Assembly (NCBI RefSeq): GCF_002327185.1
Contig: NZ_CP018624.1
Coordinates: forward strand, 2,180,660-2,244,659
From: Clostridium chauvoei
Lineage (GTDB): Bacteria; Bacillota; Clostridia; Clostridiales; Clostridiaceae
Direction of reading: 5' to 3'
DNA: 64,000 bases
This document shows, one piece after another, positions 1 to 7,552 of the stretch. The notes under the pieces are model-generated. The model saw nothing but the letters and a program-made list of their open reading frames with translations. It had not been told where the DNA came from and searched no databases. A program made the position numbers and the translations under genes. Every line of letters begins with the position of its first letter. The stretch's first letter is position 1.

Positions 1-218
1 CCTATATTTCTAACCCAAGCTCTCTTTTCTACTTTATCACCTGGTAACCAGTTTGCCTTATCTCCACGCCAGTCTTCTTGAACGTCTATATTTACTAAAC
101 CAGTTGTAAAATTGTTAACTTCTGTGTCTGATGCTTCAAACCAAGCTAAAGTTCCTCCTGCAACTCCTACTACTACTGCTGCTGCAGCTATTAATGATAC
201 GATTTTCTTCTTTGACAT
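1..218 (-). CDS. TasA/CalY-like matrix protein (3' end outside window)
   Basis: Only about the first 72 codons lie in the window; the gene runs off the left edge. The start ATG follows a GGGGAATTGGAAA ribosome-binding region. The protein begins MSKKK, then an Ala/Val-rich hydrophobic segment (about residues 7-22), GGTLAWF, and NNFTTG. This is the pattern of SipW-dependent TasA/camelysin signal peptides and of the mature N-terminus. It is closely similar to the 4944-5606 protein. It is the last visible gene of the left surface module, directly downstream of its SipW peptidase. Known family members are exported and form biofilm matrix fibres; that role is inferred here. Confidence 0.85.
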   Translation of the reverse strand, partial: MSKKKIVSLIAAAAVVVGVAGGTLAWFEASDTEVNNFTTGLVNIDVQEDWRGDKANWLPGDKVEKRAWVRNI

Positions 219-338
219 TTTCCAATTCCCCTTTTCTTTTAACTTATTTATTTTAATAATTTTAATTATTAACACATTAATATATTAACGTTGTAACACT
301 CTAATGTTATAACGTATTAATAGCAAAGCTATACTTCT

Positions 339-857
339 TTATAATTCTTCAGATTTTATTTCATTATTTGATTTTTTCTTTTTATCTATAAATACTTTTA
401 TTCCAATTAATATAACAAAGATAGTTGGTACTAAAATTAATAGCTTATCCATATTATTTTGTATAAATACGATGAAGTATCCTATTACTGGAATATGAAA
501 AATAACTTTTCCTATGACATTTGCTGATTTTATAGGTACTGGATCTATATTTTCATTTGCATCACCTTTAGTTACAAAGGCTAGTCCATTATCGTCAGTT
601 AAATCTATAACTCTATGAGTTGCTATAGACCCTCCATCTGTTTTAAAAGTTATTACATCACTAGTTTTTATTTCTTTAGGATCAATAGCTTTAACAGCTA
701 CCACACTACCTGTACTTATAGCTCCTGTCATACTTCCACTTAATACACTATACAAACTATATCCAAAAATCTTTGGTGTTATTAATATAAATACAATCGC
801 TATAAGAACAAAATAGAAAATACAATTTCCTATAAATTTAACTGTCTTATTCTTCAT
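339..857 (-). CDS. sipW: SipW-type (ER-type) signal peptidase I, copy 1
   Basis: 172 residues, membrane-bound. A transmembrane helix at about 12-30 is followed by LSGSM, where Ser42 is the predicted nucleophile. THR at about 80-82 places His81 as the general base in place of the Lys of bacterial-type SPase I, and GDAN (Asp99) is conserved. A second hydrophobic segment lies at about 138-155. These are the features of the S26B/SipW family, which cleaves TasA/CalY-type precursors. It starts at ATG after GAGGTGGGCA. It lies between the LPXTG gene and the TasA-like gene it presumably processes. Family call is firm; substrate choice is inferred from position. Confidence 0.9.
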   Translation of the reverse strand: MKNKTVKFIGNCIFYFVLIAIVFILITPKIFGYSLYSVLSGSMTGAISTGSVVAVKAIDPKEIKTSDVITFKTDGGSIATHRVIDLTDDNGLAFVTKGDANENIDPVPIKSANVIGKVIFHIPVIGYFIVFIQNNMDKLLILVPTIFVILIGIKVFIDKKKKSNNEIKSEEL

Positions 858-876
858 TGCCCACCTCTTTATTTAA

Positions 877-1533
877 TTATGACTTTTTATTTTTAAATAA
901 AAGTATTCCTGATGCAATTGCTAATAATGCTAATCCAAGTATTTTATAAATACCTTCTTGCCCTGTTGATGGTAATTTTCCTGATAATGAATTTCCTCCA
1001 TTAGAGCTATCAACTTCTCCTGAAGAGTTAATATTAGTTGCTGTAAATACCCACTTTAAGTGAGATTTTTTATCTGCATACTCATTACCTACGCTCTTTC
1101 CATCTAAAGAAAGTTCAGCTTTTATTTTTTCTCTGTCTCCATTTTTGAAAACTCCTATGAAAATATTATTTTTCAAATGAGTCCCATCGCTTACTAAACC
1201 ATCGTATATTTCTTTATTTCCAATTGTAAGCTTTAAATTAAGTTTATCTAAAAGATGATATTCATCTTTTTTATCTGGTTGCTCTATTCTCATATATAAT
1301 TCAAAATGCTCTTCATGATTGCTTTCTATATCAACAATTCCTATATGCTTATCACCTGGCATTAAATTATCTATCTTTAAGAAATCTTCACCTTTAATTC
1401 TAATTCCCTCTGTATCCCCTATTAAAGTAATCTTAGATGGTATTTTAATAGCAAAGGCTTTTGTAGTACTTATACAAGTGATATTTAAAGTTAGAATTAA
1501 TGTAAGAATTATAAATCTTAAAAATCTCTTCAT
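877..1533 (-). CDS. LPXTG cell-wall-anchored surface protein (218 aa)
   Basis: An N-terminal signal peptide (MKRFLRF then a hydrophobic run, residues about 7-28) and a C-terminal sorting signal: LPSTG at 187-191, a hydrophobic helix, and the KNKKS tail. This predicts sortase attachment to peptidoglycan. The middle (about 30-165) is a beta-rich domain with a GDxxxGxVDIEN-like segment shared with the 6201-6881 protein. It starts 2 bp after the stop of the preceding gene, so the two are probably translated together. It likely anchors or nucleates matrix fibres at the wall; that role is inferred from the module. Confidence 0.85.
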   Translation of the reverse strand: MKRFLRFIILTLILTLNITCISTTKAFAIKIPSKITLIGDTEGIRIKGEDFLKIDNLMPGDKHIGIVDIESNHEEHFELYMRIEQPDKKDEYHLLDKLNLKLTIGNKEIYDGLVSDGTHLKNNIFIGVFKNGDREKIKAELSLDGKSVGNEYADKKSHLKWVFTATNINSSGEVDSSNGGNSLSGKLPSTGQEGIYKILGLALLAIASGILLFKNKKS

Positions 1534-1535
1534 AC

Positions 1536-2171
1536 TTATACTCCTCCACCTTCATTACTCTTTGTATCTATAAGCTCTTTTAGCATATTTATTACTTCTT
1601 CACTTATTTGTCTCCAAACTTTTGTGAATGAATATTCATAATTACCATCTTCAATTTTATATTTATTTACTTGCACTGCTTCTGATTGAACATTAACTTG
1701 GAATTCCTTATCTTCAAGCTCTTGCTTCATATCTTCTGGAATATTTAAAATTACCTTTTCTAAAAGTGGTTCTGTAAGTTCATTGCTACCTAAAATCTTT
1801 TTATAATAGTAGTATCCATCTCCACCATCTAGCCAATTTTCTTGAAAATTATCGGCAAATTTTAGCTCTACCATATTTTCATCTATTCCATAAATATTCC
1901 CATCGTTATCAGTAAAGCTTTTAGTTATATTAACTCTAACTAAGGCTTCTGTAGAACTTTCATTTTTTATTTTGATATGCTTTATAAATTCATTTTCTTT
2001 ATCAGTTTTTTCAAACTCTTCTTCTATATCTATATCTACATTACTAGTTATAAATATATTTTCTTCTGAATCTGAATCTGAAAAAAAAGCTGTAGTAACA
2101 AATATATATCCACTAAACAACATAATAGTTGCAATGAATAGAGTTGTTATAAGTCCTTTTCTTAATTTCAT
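1536..2171 (-). CDS. SipW-dependent secreted protein, TasA/CalY-related (211 aa)
   Basis: The N-terminus MKLRKG, a hydrophobic segment (residues about 8-27), then TAFFSDSDS and NIFITSNVDIDIEEEF matches the SipW-type signal region seen in TasA and camelysin. The mature part has the motif ALVRVNI, shared with other TasA-like proteins, and WLDGGDGYYYYKKIL. It is a paralogue of 6884-7534. Probably a minor fibre subunit or assembly factor by analogy with TapA/TasA pairs. The gene sits 16 bp after the large surface protein and 2 bp before the LPXTG gene in the same operon. Confidence 0.75.
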   Translation of the reverse strand: MKLRKGLITTLFIATIMLFSGYIFVTTAFFSDSDSEENIFITSNVDIDIEEEFEKTDKENEFIKHIKIKNESSTEALVRVNITKSFTDNDGNIYGIDENMVELKFADNFQENWLDGGDGYYYYKKILGSNELTEPLLEKVILNIPEDMKQELEDKEFQVNVQSEAVQVNKYKIEDGNYEYSFTKVWRQISEEVINMLKELIDTKSNEGGGV

Positions 2172-2187
2172 CTAAACCACTCCTCCT

Positions 2188-4488
2188 CTATTCATCTTTC
2201 TTGAATATTTCAAACTTTTCTAAGTTCCATTTGAAAACATTCTTTATTTTGTCATAATCGAAGAATAAACTATTATTTTCTTTACTATTTGTAACTTTTA
2301 CAGTTTTACCATTTAAGTCTTTATTTAAAGTAAATTTAAGTTTATTATCCGTTCCATTATTAATTATATTTCCAGCTTTATCAGTAATTTCTATACCTTT
2401 TAATTCATAATTCATAGGAACTACTTCATTTATTGTATATTCCACTCCGTATAGTAAGTTTGATATAGTAACTGGTTCATTTTGGTTAACATCTAAAGTA
2501 TAGGTTTTACCATCACTACCAGTAACTACTATAGTAAACTTGCTACCTAGATCTTCTACTTTAAAAATTCCTTCTAAAGCTTTAACTATATTAATACTTG
2601 GTTTAGCTATTTCTATATTTGCACTTGAAGTAGCCATGTCATGTCCACTTCTCTTTAAAGTTACAGTATTAGTTATTTTATAATTCCAACCTACTTTAGG
2701 TTCTGGAACTATAAAACCTTCAACTAGTACTTTTATCTTTTCATTTATATTCATACTAAAATTATTAGCATTAAAGTCTGATAAACTACCATCATTATTT
2801 ACTAATTTGTAAACCCAATTTGGAGTACTATCTTTCCATTCATTTTCTAAGAAGTCTTCTAAGCTTAAGTTATTTACTGACATAGCTCTTTCCTTAATCT
2901 TAGTTTCATTTGATATATCAAATAAGAATTTAACTTCATCACCTGGTTGAACTATTTTAGTAGTACTTTCCTCTTGAGTTTCACCTCTTTTATATATTAT
3001 TTCATTGCCCCTTTTTATTTCTTCTACATGCTTTTGCATAGTAAAGTTTAATGCTTCTAACGGTATATCTATAGCTTCTAAGTTAAAAGTAGCTTCTTTA
3101 GATATTGTTAATTTATCATTAAAATAATTACCTTTACCTACTACGGTATTTAGTACTTGCCCCATATTAATATCTACATCTGATACAACATACTTTTGTG
3201 AATTTAACCCCTTAACCTCTACAGCTTCTCCTAATTGTAAATTTTCTAGAAGCTCTAATCCACCTTGCTTTAAGCTGCCATCAGATAATGTTTTAGTAAC
3301 TACATTACCTACACTACTTTCTATTTTTTCTTCTGAATTTAACTTATAAACCCCATCTTTTGTAACTTTTATTCCTAATAAGTTATCTTCAAATACTATA
3401 TTAGTTAATGGTTGATCACCTGTATTTTGTAATTTGAAAGTGTAGTTAATTTCTTGAGATGCATAAACTTGTGAGTTTTCAACTAAAGTTTCTTCTATTC
3501 CATTTTCTAATAGATAAGCACCCTTTGATACTTCTACGTCTGGTTTATCTACAACAAATACTTCAAACTTACTAGTTCCACCACCTTCAGCAATGTCACC
3601 TGTAAATATTTCTATAGTTTGTTCTGTTTTGCTAGGATCTAAATATTTACTTATATCTCCTAAATTTAAATGTCCATTTTCATTTGTTGCACCTTCATTT
3701 AAGTGTACATGCCAACCATCTGTATGTTTAGACATATCAAGGTGATTTTTGTTATAACATCTATTATTATGATTACTCACTGCTTGCTTATATGATAATG
3801 TTTCTATTGAACCATCTGGCATTCTAAATTTCATACTATTTCCATTTGAATTTTGAGTTCCATAATTTATATTTGTTGGTTTGCCATTGATAAAAACCAT
3901 TAAGAAGTCATTAACTGGAAGTATAAGTTCTGGAGAACTTCCACTTAAAACTCCTAAATATACTTCTTTATTGTTTATATCTCCATTTAAATTAAAATTT
4001 CCTCTAAACATTCTCCACTCATGTCCATCTATTCTTTTCCAAGTTGCACATTCTGGATAGTTAGAAGGTAATATCCCAACATACTTACTAAAATACGGAT
4101 TGTTTTTTCCATCCCAAACTCTAGTTGTTTCTGTTGGATTCAAATATTGAGTCATAGCTTCATAATCAAATATTAAATTATAAGTGATGTTATTGTCTGC
4201 AATACTATAAGGTGTTCTTAAAACTCTACCTTTCTCAGTCTCCCCTGGATTATTGAGTATATACGTATTACCATCACTACTCCAATGATTAGAATCAGGC
4301 TTTTTATCTTCTCTAGTTTCTGTCACAATTTGATTATCTGGTATTTCTGGTGTTCTACTCCAACTTACATCCAAAGGCCTAGTGTTAACTTCTATTGCTT
4401 TTGTTTTTATTAGCCTCATATTAAACAAACTTAATGTAAAAACTAATGTAAGGCATATTGTTATAATTTTCTTTAGCTTGTTGAACAC
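2188..4488 (-). CDS. Large secreted surface protein with DUF11/SpaA-like domains (766 aa)
   Basis: The start is GTG (position 4488), after AAAGGGGG. A signal peptide spans about residues 1-31. The first half (about 35-320) is a conserved block with WSRTPE and HTDGWHVHL, shared with the 7553-9916 paralogue. Residues about 330-470 look like a DUF11-type beta domain. The C-terminal part (about 625-735) carries a SpaA/B-like prealbumin fold with EVVPMNYELKGIEI. No LPXTG is visible. Such domains usually form isopeptide-stabilised stalks; its role as adhesin or fibre partner is inferred. First gene of the left module. Confidence 0.8.
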   Translation of the reverse strand: MFNKLKKIITICLTLVFTLSLFNMRLIKTKAIEVNTRPLDVSWSRTPEIPDNQIVTETREDKKPDSNHWSSDGNTYILNNPGETEKGRVLRTPYSIADNNITYNLIFDYEAMTQYLNPTETTRVWDGKNNPYFSKYVGILPSNYPECATWKRIDGHEWRMFRGNFNLNGDINNKEVYLGVLSGSSPELILPVNDFLMVFINGKPTNINYGTQNSNGNSMKFRMPDGSIETLSYKQAVSNHNNRCYNKNHLDMSKHTDGWHVHLNEGATNENGHLNLGDISKYLDPSKTEQTIEIFTGDIAEGGGTSKFEVFVVDKPDVEVSKGAYLLENGIEETLVENSQVYASQEINYTFKLQNTGDQPLTNIVFEDNLLGIKVTKDGVYKLNSEEKIESSVGNVVTKTLSDGSLKQGGLELLENLQLGEAVEVKGLNSQKYVVSDVDINMGQVLNTVVGKGNYFNDKLTISKEATFNLEAIDIPLEALNFTMQKHVEEIKRGNEIIYKRGETQEESTTKIVQPGDEVKFLFDISNETKIKERAMSVNNLSLEDFLENEWKDSTPNWVYKLVNNDGSLSDFNANNFSMNINEKIKVLVEGFIVPEPKVGWNYKITNTVTLKRSGHDMATSSANIEIAKPSINIVKALEGIFKVEDLGSKFTIVVTGSDGKTYTLDVNQNEPVTISNLLYGVEYTINEVVPMNYELKGIEITDKAGNIINNGTDNKLKFTLNKDLNGKTVKVTNSKENNSLFFDYDKIKNVFKWNLEKFEIFKKDE

Positions 4489-4597
4489 TTATTATCCCCC
4501 TTTCTGTTTTAAAGTAAATTTTATATTTATTAAATTTTTAAGCTTTTAAGTTGTGTTTTTTAACGTTTTAATATTTTTTCGACCCTTCTCTTGAATA

Positions 4598-4626
4598 ATT
4601 ATAAAATCCATCGTCCATTTTTACAA
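4598..4626 (-). promoter_or_regulatory. Sigma-A-type promoter for the left surface module
   Basis: On the minus strand TTGTAA (4621-4626), a 17-bp spacer and TATAAT (4598-4603) form a near-consensus promoter about 110 bp upstream of the GTG start. The rest of the 455-bp gap 4489-4943 is very AT-rich. Apart from this promoter and the terminator at 4888-4932, nothing else was recognised, and no riboswitch-like leader was seen here. Confidence 0.7.
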
Positions 4627-4887
4627 TATTATTTTTTTTGCGCATATAAATTATATATTCATACTTTGTACATATATTTTTAATTCATCTACAGTTTTCA
4701 GCATTTTATTTTTATAAAATCTTTGACTTTTAGCAATATTTAAATTTAAGATTTATATTTTTCAGTTCCTTATAAAAACTATCAACAAATATTCATTATC
4801 CGCGACTATTTTCTCGTTAACTAATTCATAATTTTTTTATATTTTTTAGAAGTTAACTTTATTATTTAGTCTTTAATCCTAAACAAA

Positions 4888-4937
4888 AAAGGCAATGATA
4901 TTTTATTTAAATCATAAAATATCATTGCCTTTATTTA
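4888..4937 (-). terminator. Intrinsic terminator after the right surface module
   Basis: An 18-bp stem (4888-4905 with 4915-4932) containing GGCAATGATATTTTA is followed on the minus strand by a T run. It separates the right module from the left one, so each is its own transcription unit. Confidence 0.9.
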
Positions 4938-4943
4938 TAATTA

Positions 4944-5606
4944 TTAGTTTTGTTTAGCCTTTGGACTTATTTTATCATATACTTTTAGTATATCTTCATT
5001 TTTAAGGTCTTCCCATGATGTATATGCTGCATTTTTTGCTTGAACTGCATCTGCTTTAACATCTATAACAATTTTCTTATTAGCCCATTCATTTCCTGCT
5101 TTTTCTGATAATTTTACTGAATCTAACAGCTTAGCTGTTTCTTGATATTTTCTTATTTTATCTAAATAGTAGTATTCTATTTTATATGATATACTCTTGT
5201 CATCATTTACTACAACTTCTGTTTCATTACCTTTAGCCCATTTTTCACCTTTTTCAATTTTATCAGTTGCTAAAGATTCATCTACATATTTTAATTGAAC
5301 CATTTCTTTTAATTGATCTTTTAATTCTTCAGCATTTTGAACCTTTATTGTAATAGTAGTTTTAACTAAAGCATCTGTTTTTTGTGTATTTATCATTTTA
5401 ACTTCTTTATTTACTTCAGTTCCTGGTAGCCAATGTTCTGCTATTTCGTCTTCAAAGTTTTGTTCCTCTATTTCTACCCCTACTTTTCCAGTTGTAAAGC
5501 TGTTTGAAACGCTATATTCACTAGTAAACCAAGCTAATGTGCCTCCTGCAACACTTACTACTACTGCTGTTGCAGCTAATAATGAAACTATTTTCTTTTT
5601 ACTCAT
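4944..5606 (-). CDS. TasA/CalY-like biofilm fibre protein (220 aa)
   Basis: MSKKK, a hydrophobic segment (about 5-22), GGTLAWFTSEYSVSN and SFTTG form a typical SipW-dependent signal region. The mature domain has ALVKTTITIK and YYYLDKI, as in TasA/CalY proteins. The length is near that of camelysin. It is the last gene of the right module, directly before the terminator. In Bacilli such proteins form matrix fibres after SipW cleavage, and related sipW-bsa loci have been linked to biofilm in C. perfringens; the specific function here is inferred. Confidence 0.85.
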   Translation of the reverse strand: MSKKKIVSLLAATAVVVSVAGGTLAWFTSEYSVSNSFTTGKVGVEIEEQNFEDEIAEHWLPGTEVNKEVKMINTQKTDALVKTTITIKVQNAEELKDQLKEMVQLKYVDESLATDKIEKGEKWAKGNETEVVVNDDKSISYKIEYYYLDKIRKYQETAKLLDSVKLSEKAGNEWANKKIVIDVKADAVQAKNAAYTSWEDLKNEDILKVYDKISPKAKQN

Positions 5607-5675
5607 TTTCTTATGTCCCCCTACTTATGTTAGTTTTGTTTTTATTTATAATTAATTTAATATAATTATCACATT

Positions 5676-6182
5676 TTAAATTCTTACTTTTTCAGCTTTT
5701 GTTTTTTTACTAAAAAAGTTCTCAATTAAGTATCCTCCAACTATTAGAATAGTTAATGTAATTCCCACTACTACTAAATTATTTTGTATAAATACAATTA
5801 AATATCCCAAAAATGGCAAGTGAAAAATTACTTTTCCTATAACATTATCTTCTGAAGTCTTCATTGGATCTATTTGTTCATTTGCATCACCCTTAGTTGC
5901 AAATTTTAAACCATTTTCATTAAATACATTAACAACTCTATGGGTAACTACTGTATCCCCACCTGTTTTGAAAGTTATTACATCACTCTTTTTTATTTTA
6001 CTTGCTTCAACTTTTTTAACTGCAATTATACTACCTGTATCTATTGACCCTGTCATACTTCCGCTTAATACACTATAAAAGCTAAACCCAAATAGCTTTG
6101 GACTTAGTGCAAAAACTATAATACCTACTATAACTACATAAAATATCCCATTTAAAATACCCTTTAATACCTTATTAAAAAT
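5676..6182 (-). CDS. sipW: SipW-type signal peptidase I, copy 2, probable ATT start
   Basis: The first in-frame ATG (6054-6056) would leave out the first membrane helix and the catalytic Ser, which lies just before that Met in LSGSM. Open frame continues upstream. The codon ATT at 6180-6182 aligns exactly with the ATG of copy 1 (both 42 codons before the Met of SGSM). It follows AGGTGGTG at suitable spacing, 18 bp after the LPXTG gene stop. From there the protein has the helix, Ser, THRV His and GDANEQ Asp motifs of the family, 168 residues. The nonstandard start may hold expression low or depend on coupling to the upstream gene. Confidence 0.8.
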   Translation of the reverse strand: MFNKVLKGILNGIFYVVIVGIIVFALSPKLFGFSFYSVLSGSMTGSIDTGSIIAVKKVEASKIKKSDVITFKTGGDTVVTHRVVNVFNENGLKFATKGDANEQIDPMKTSEDNVIGKVIFHLPFLGYLIVFIQNNLVVVGITLTILIVGGYLIENFFSKKTKAEKVRI

Positions 6183-6200
6183 AAAATCACCACCTAATTT

Positions 6201-6881
6201 TTAATGAAAATCTCTCTTTCTTTTTTTCATCATAATTAAACCAAGTATAATAGCAACTATAGAAGTGCTTACTATTATATAAATACTGTCATCCCCTGTT
6301 GATGGCAATCCCAATTTATTGAAATATTTATTTATACCATAATTTTTATTAATAACTTTATTAGGTTTTTCTTGTTTATCTACTGTATTTGCTGTAAATA
6401 TCCAATTTATTTTAGATTTTTTATCTACGTATTCGTTTCCTATCTTGTTTCCATCAAGAAAAATTTCTATTGTTAATTTTTCTTTATCACCTTTTTTAAA
6501 AATGCCTAGAAATATATTTTCATTTAATTCATCTGCTTTGCTTATTACATCATTGTAAATTTCTTTTTCTCCAAGTTTAACTTTTAAATTAAGTTTATCT
6601 AGCAAATGATATTCTTCCAATTTAGGATCTTTTTCTAATCTCATATAAAGCTCTATAGGCTTACTATGTTTATTTTCTATATCTATAACTCCTTGGTACC
6701 AGTCTCCTGGTAATAAGTTATCAATATTTAAAAACTCATCTTTATTTTCTTGAAAGCTAATTCCTTCTGAATTTCCTTCTAGCTTAATATTTGATGGAAT
6801 TTTCTCTAAGGCAAAGGTTTTTGTCGTAAATATAAAGCTAAAAATAAACGTGACCATTACGATTTTTAAAACTCTCTTCAT
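6201..6881 (-). CDS. LPXTG cell-wall-anchored surface protein (226 aa)
   Basis: Signal peptide at about 1-24, a beta-rich middle domain resembling 877-1533, and the sorting signal LPSTG at 192-196 followed by a hydrophobic helix and KKRKR. It starts 2 bp after the preceding gene. Predicted to be fixed to the cell wall by sortase. Within the module it is the only covalently anchored product, which makes it a likely anchor for the matrix fibre. Confidence 0.85.
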   Translation of the reverse strand: MKRVLKIVMVTFIFSFIFTTKTFALEKIPSNIKLEGNSEGISFQENKDEFLNIDNLLPGDWYQGVIDIENKHSKPIELYMRLEKDPKLEEYHLLDKLNLKVKLGEKEIYNDVISKADELNENIFLGIFKKGDKEKLTIEIFLDGNKIGNEYVDKKSKINWIFTANTVDKQEKPNKVINKNYGINKYFNKLGLPSTGDDSIYIIVSTSIVAIILGLIMMKKRKRDFH

Positions 6882-6883
6882 AT

Positions 6884-7534
6884 CTATTCTCCTTTACCTT
6901 TTTCAGTTTCATCTATTATGCTACTTAACAAGCTATCAATATTTTTATCATGTAATTCTCTCCAAACTTGTCTATAAGCATAGTCTTCTTTTCTGCTGTT
7001 TAAATAAGTTGGTTGTACACCTTCTGATTTAACATCTATTATAAAATTCTTGCCCTCATATAAAGGCTTTTTTTCCTCTGGTATATTAAAGGTTACTGAT
7101 TCTAAAAGCATTTCTGTCTCTGCATTTTTATCATCTTTTTTTCCCTCTAATATTTTTTTATAATAATAATATCCATCATTACCTTTAACCCAATATTTTT
7201 CCCAATCCTTTGACATATTCAATTGAACTACATTTTCATCAAGACCTAGAACATTATCATTATCATCAATCCATCTTGTACTTATGCTAACTCTTACTAA
7301 AGCTTCTGTTTCACTATTATTTTTTATTTTTACTTTCTTTTTCAAGTTATCTTTATGATCTTTGTCACTTGAATCAAACTCTTCCGTAACCTCTGTATCT
7401 ATTTTTCCTGTAGTAAATACAGATTCATTTGTATCTATATCACTAAAAAATCCTAGGGTTTTGAAAATCCCTCCAATAATAACTATGAAAAGTACTACTG
7501 AAAGAGTTGCTATAAGTTCTTTTTTTCTTCTCAA
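6884..7534 (-). CDS. SipW-dependent secreted protein, TasA/CalY-related (216 aa)
   Basis: MRRKK, a hydrophobic segment (about 8-26), LGFFSDID and SVFTTGKIDTEV show a SipW-type signal region. The body contains ALVRVSIST and KGNDGYYYYKKIL, as in its paralogue at 1536-2171. It lies between the large surface protein and the LPXTG gene. It is likely processed by the SipW peptidase encoded 1.3 kb downstream in the same operon. Probably an accessory fibre component. Confidence 0.75.
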   Translation of the reverse strand: MRRKKELIATLSVVLFIVIIGGIFKTLGFFSDIDTNESVFTTGKIDTEVTEEFDSSDKDHKDNLKKKVKIKNNSETEALVRVSISTRWIDDNDNVLGLDENVVQLNMSKDWEKYWVKGNDGYYYYKKILEGKKDDKNAETEMLLESVTFNIPEEKKPLYEGKNFIIDVKSEGVQPTYLNSRKEDYAYRQVWRELHDKNIDSLLSSIIDETEKGKGE

Positions 7535-7552
7535 CTTAATTACCCCTTTCCC

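Noticed and set aside
5676..6056. Short SipW protein starting at the first ATG (126 residues)
   Set aside because: It would lack the catalytic Ser and the first membrane helix; the upstream frame aligns with the paralogue.
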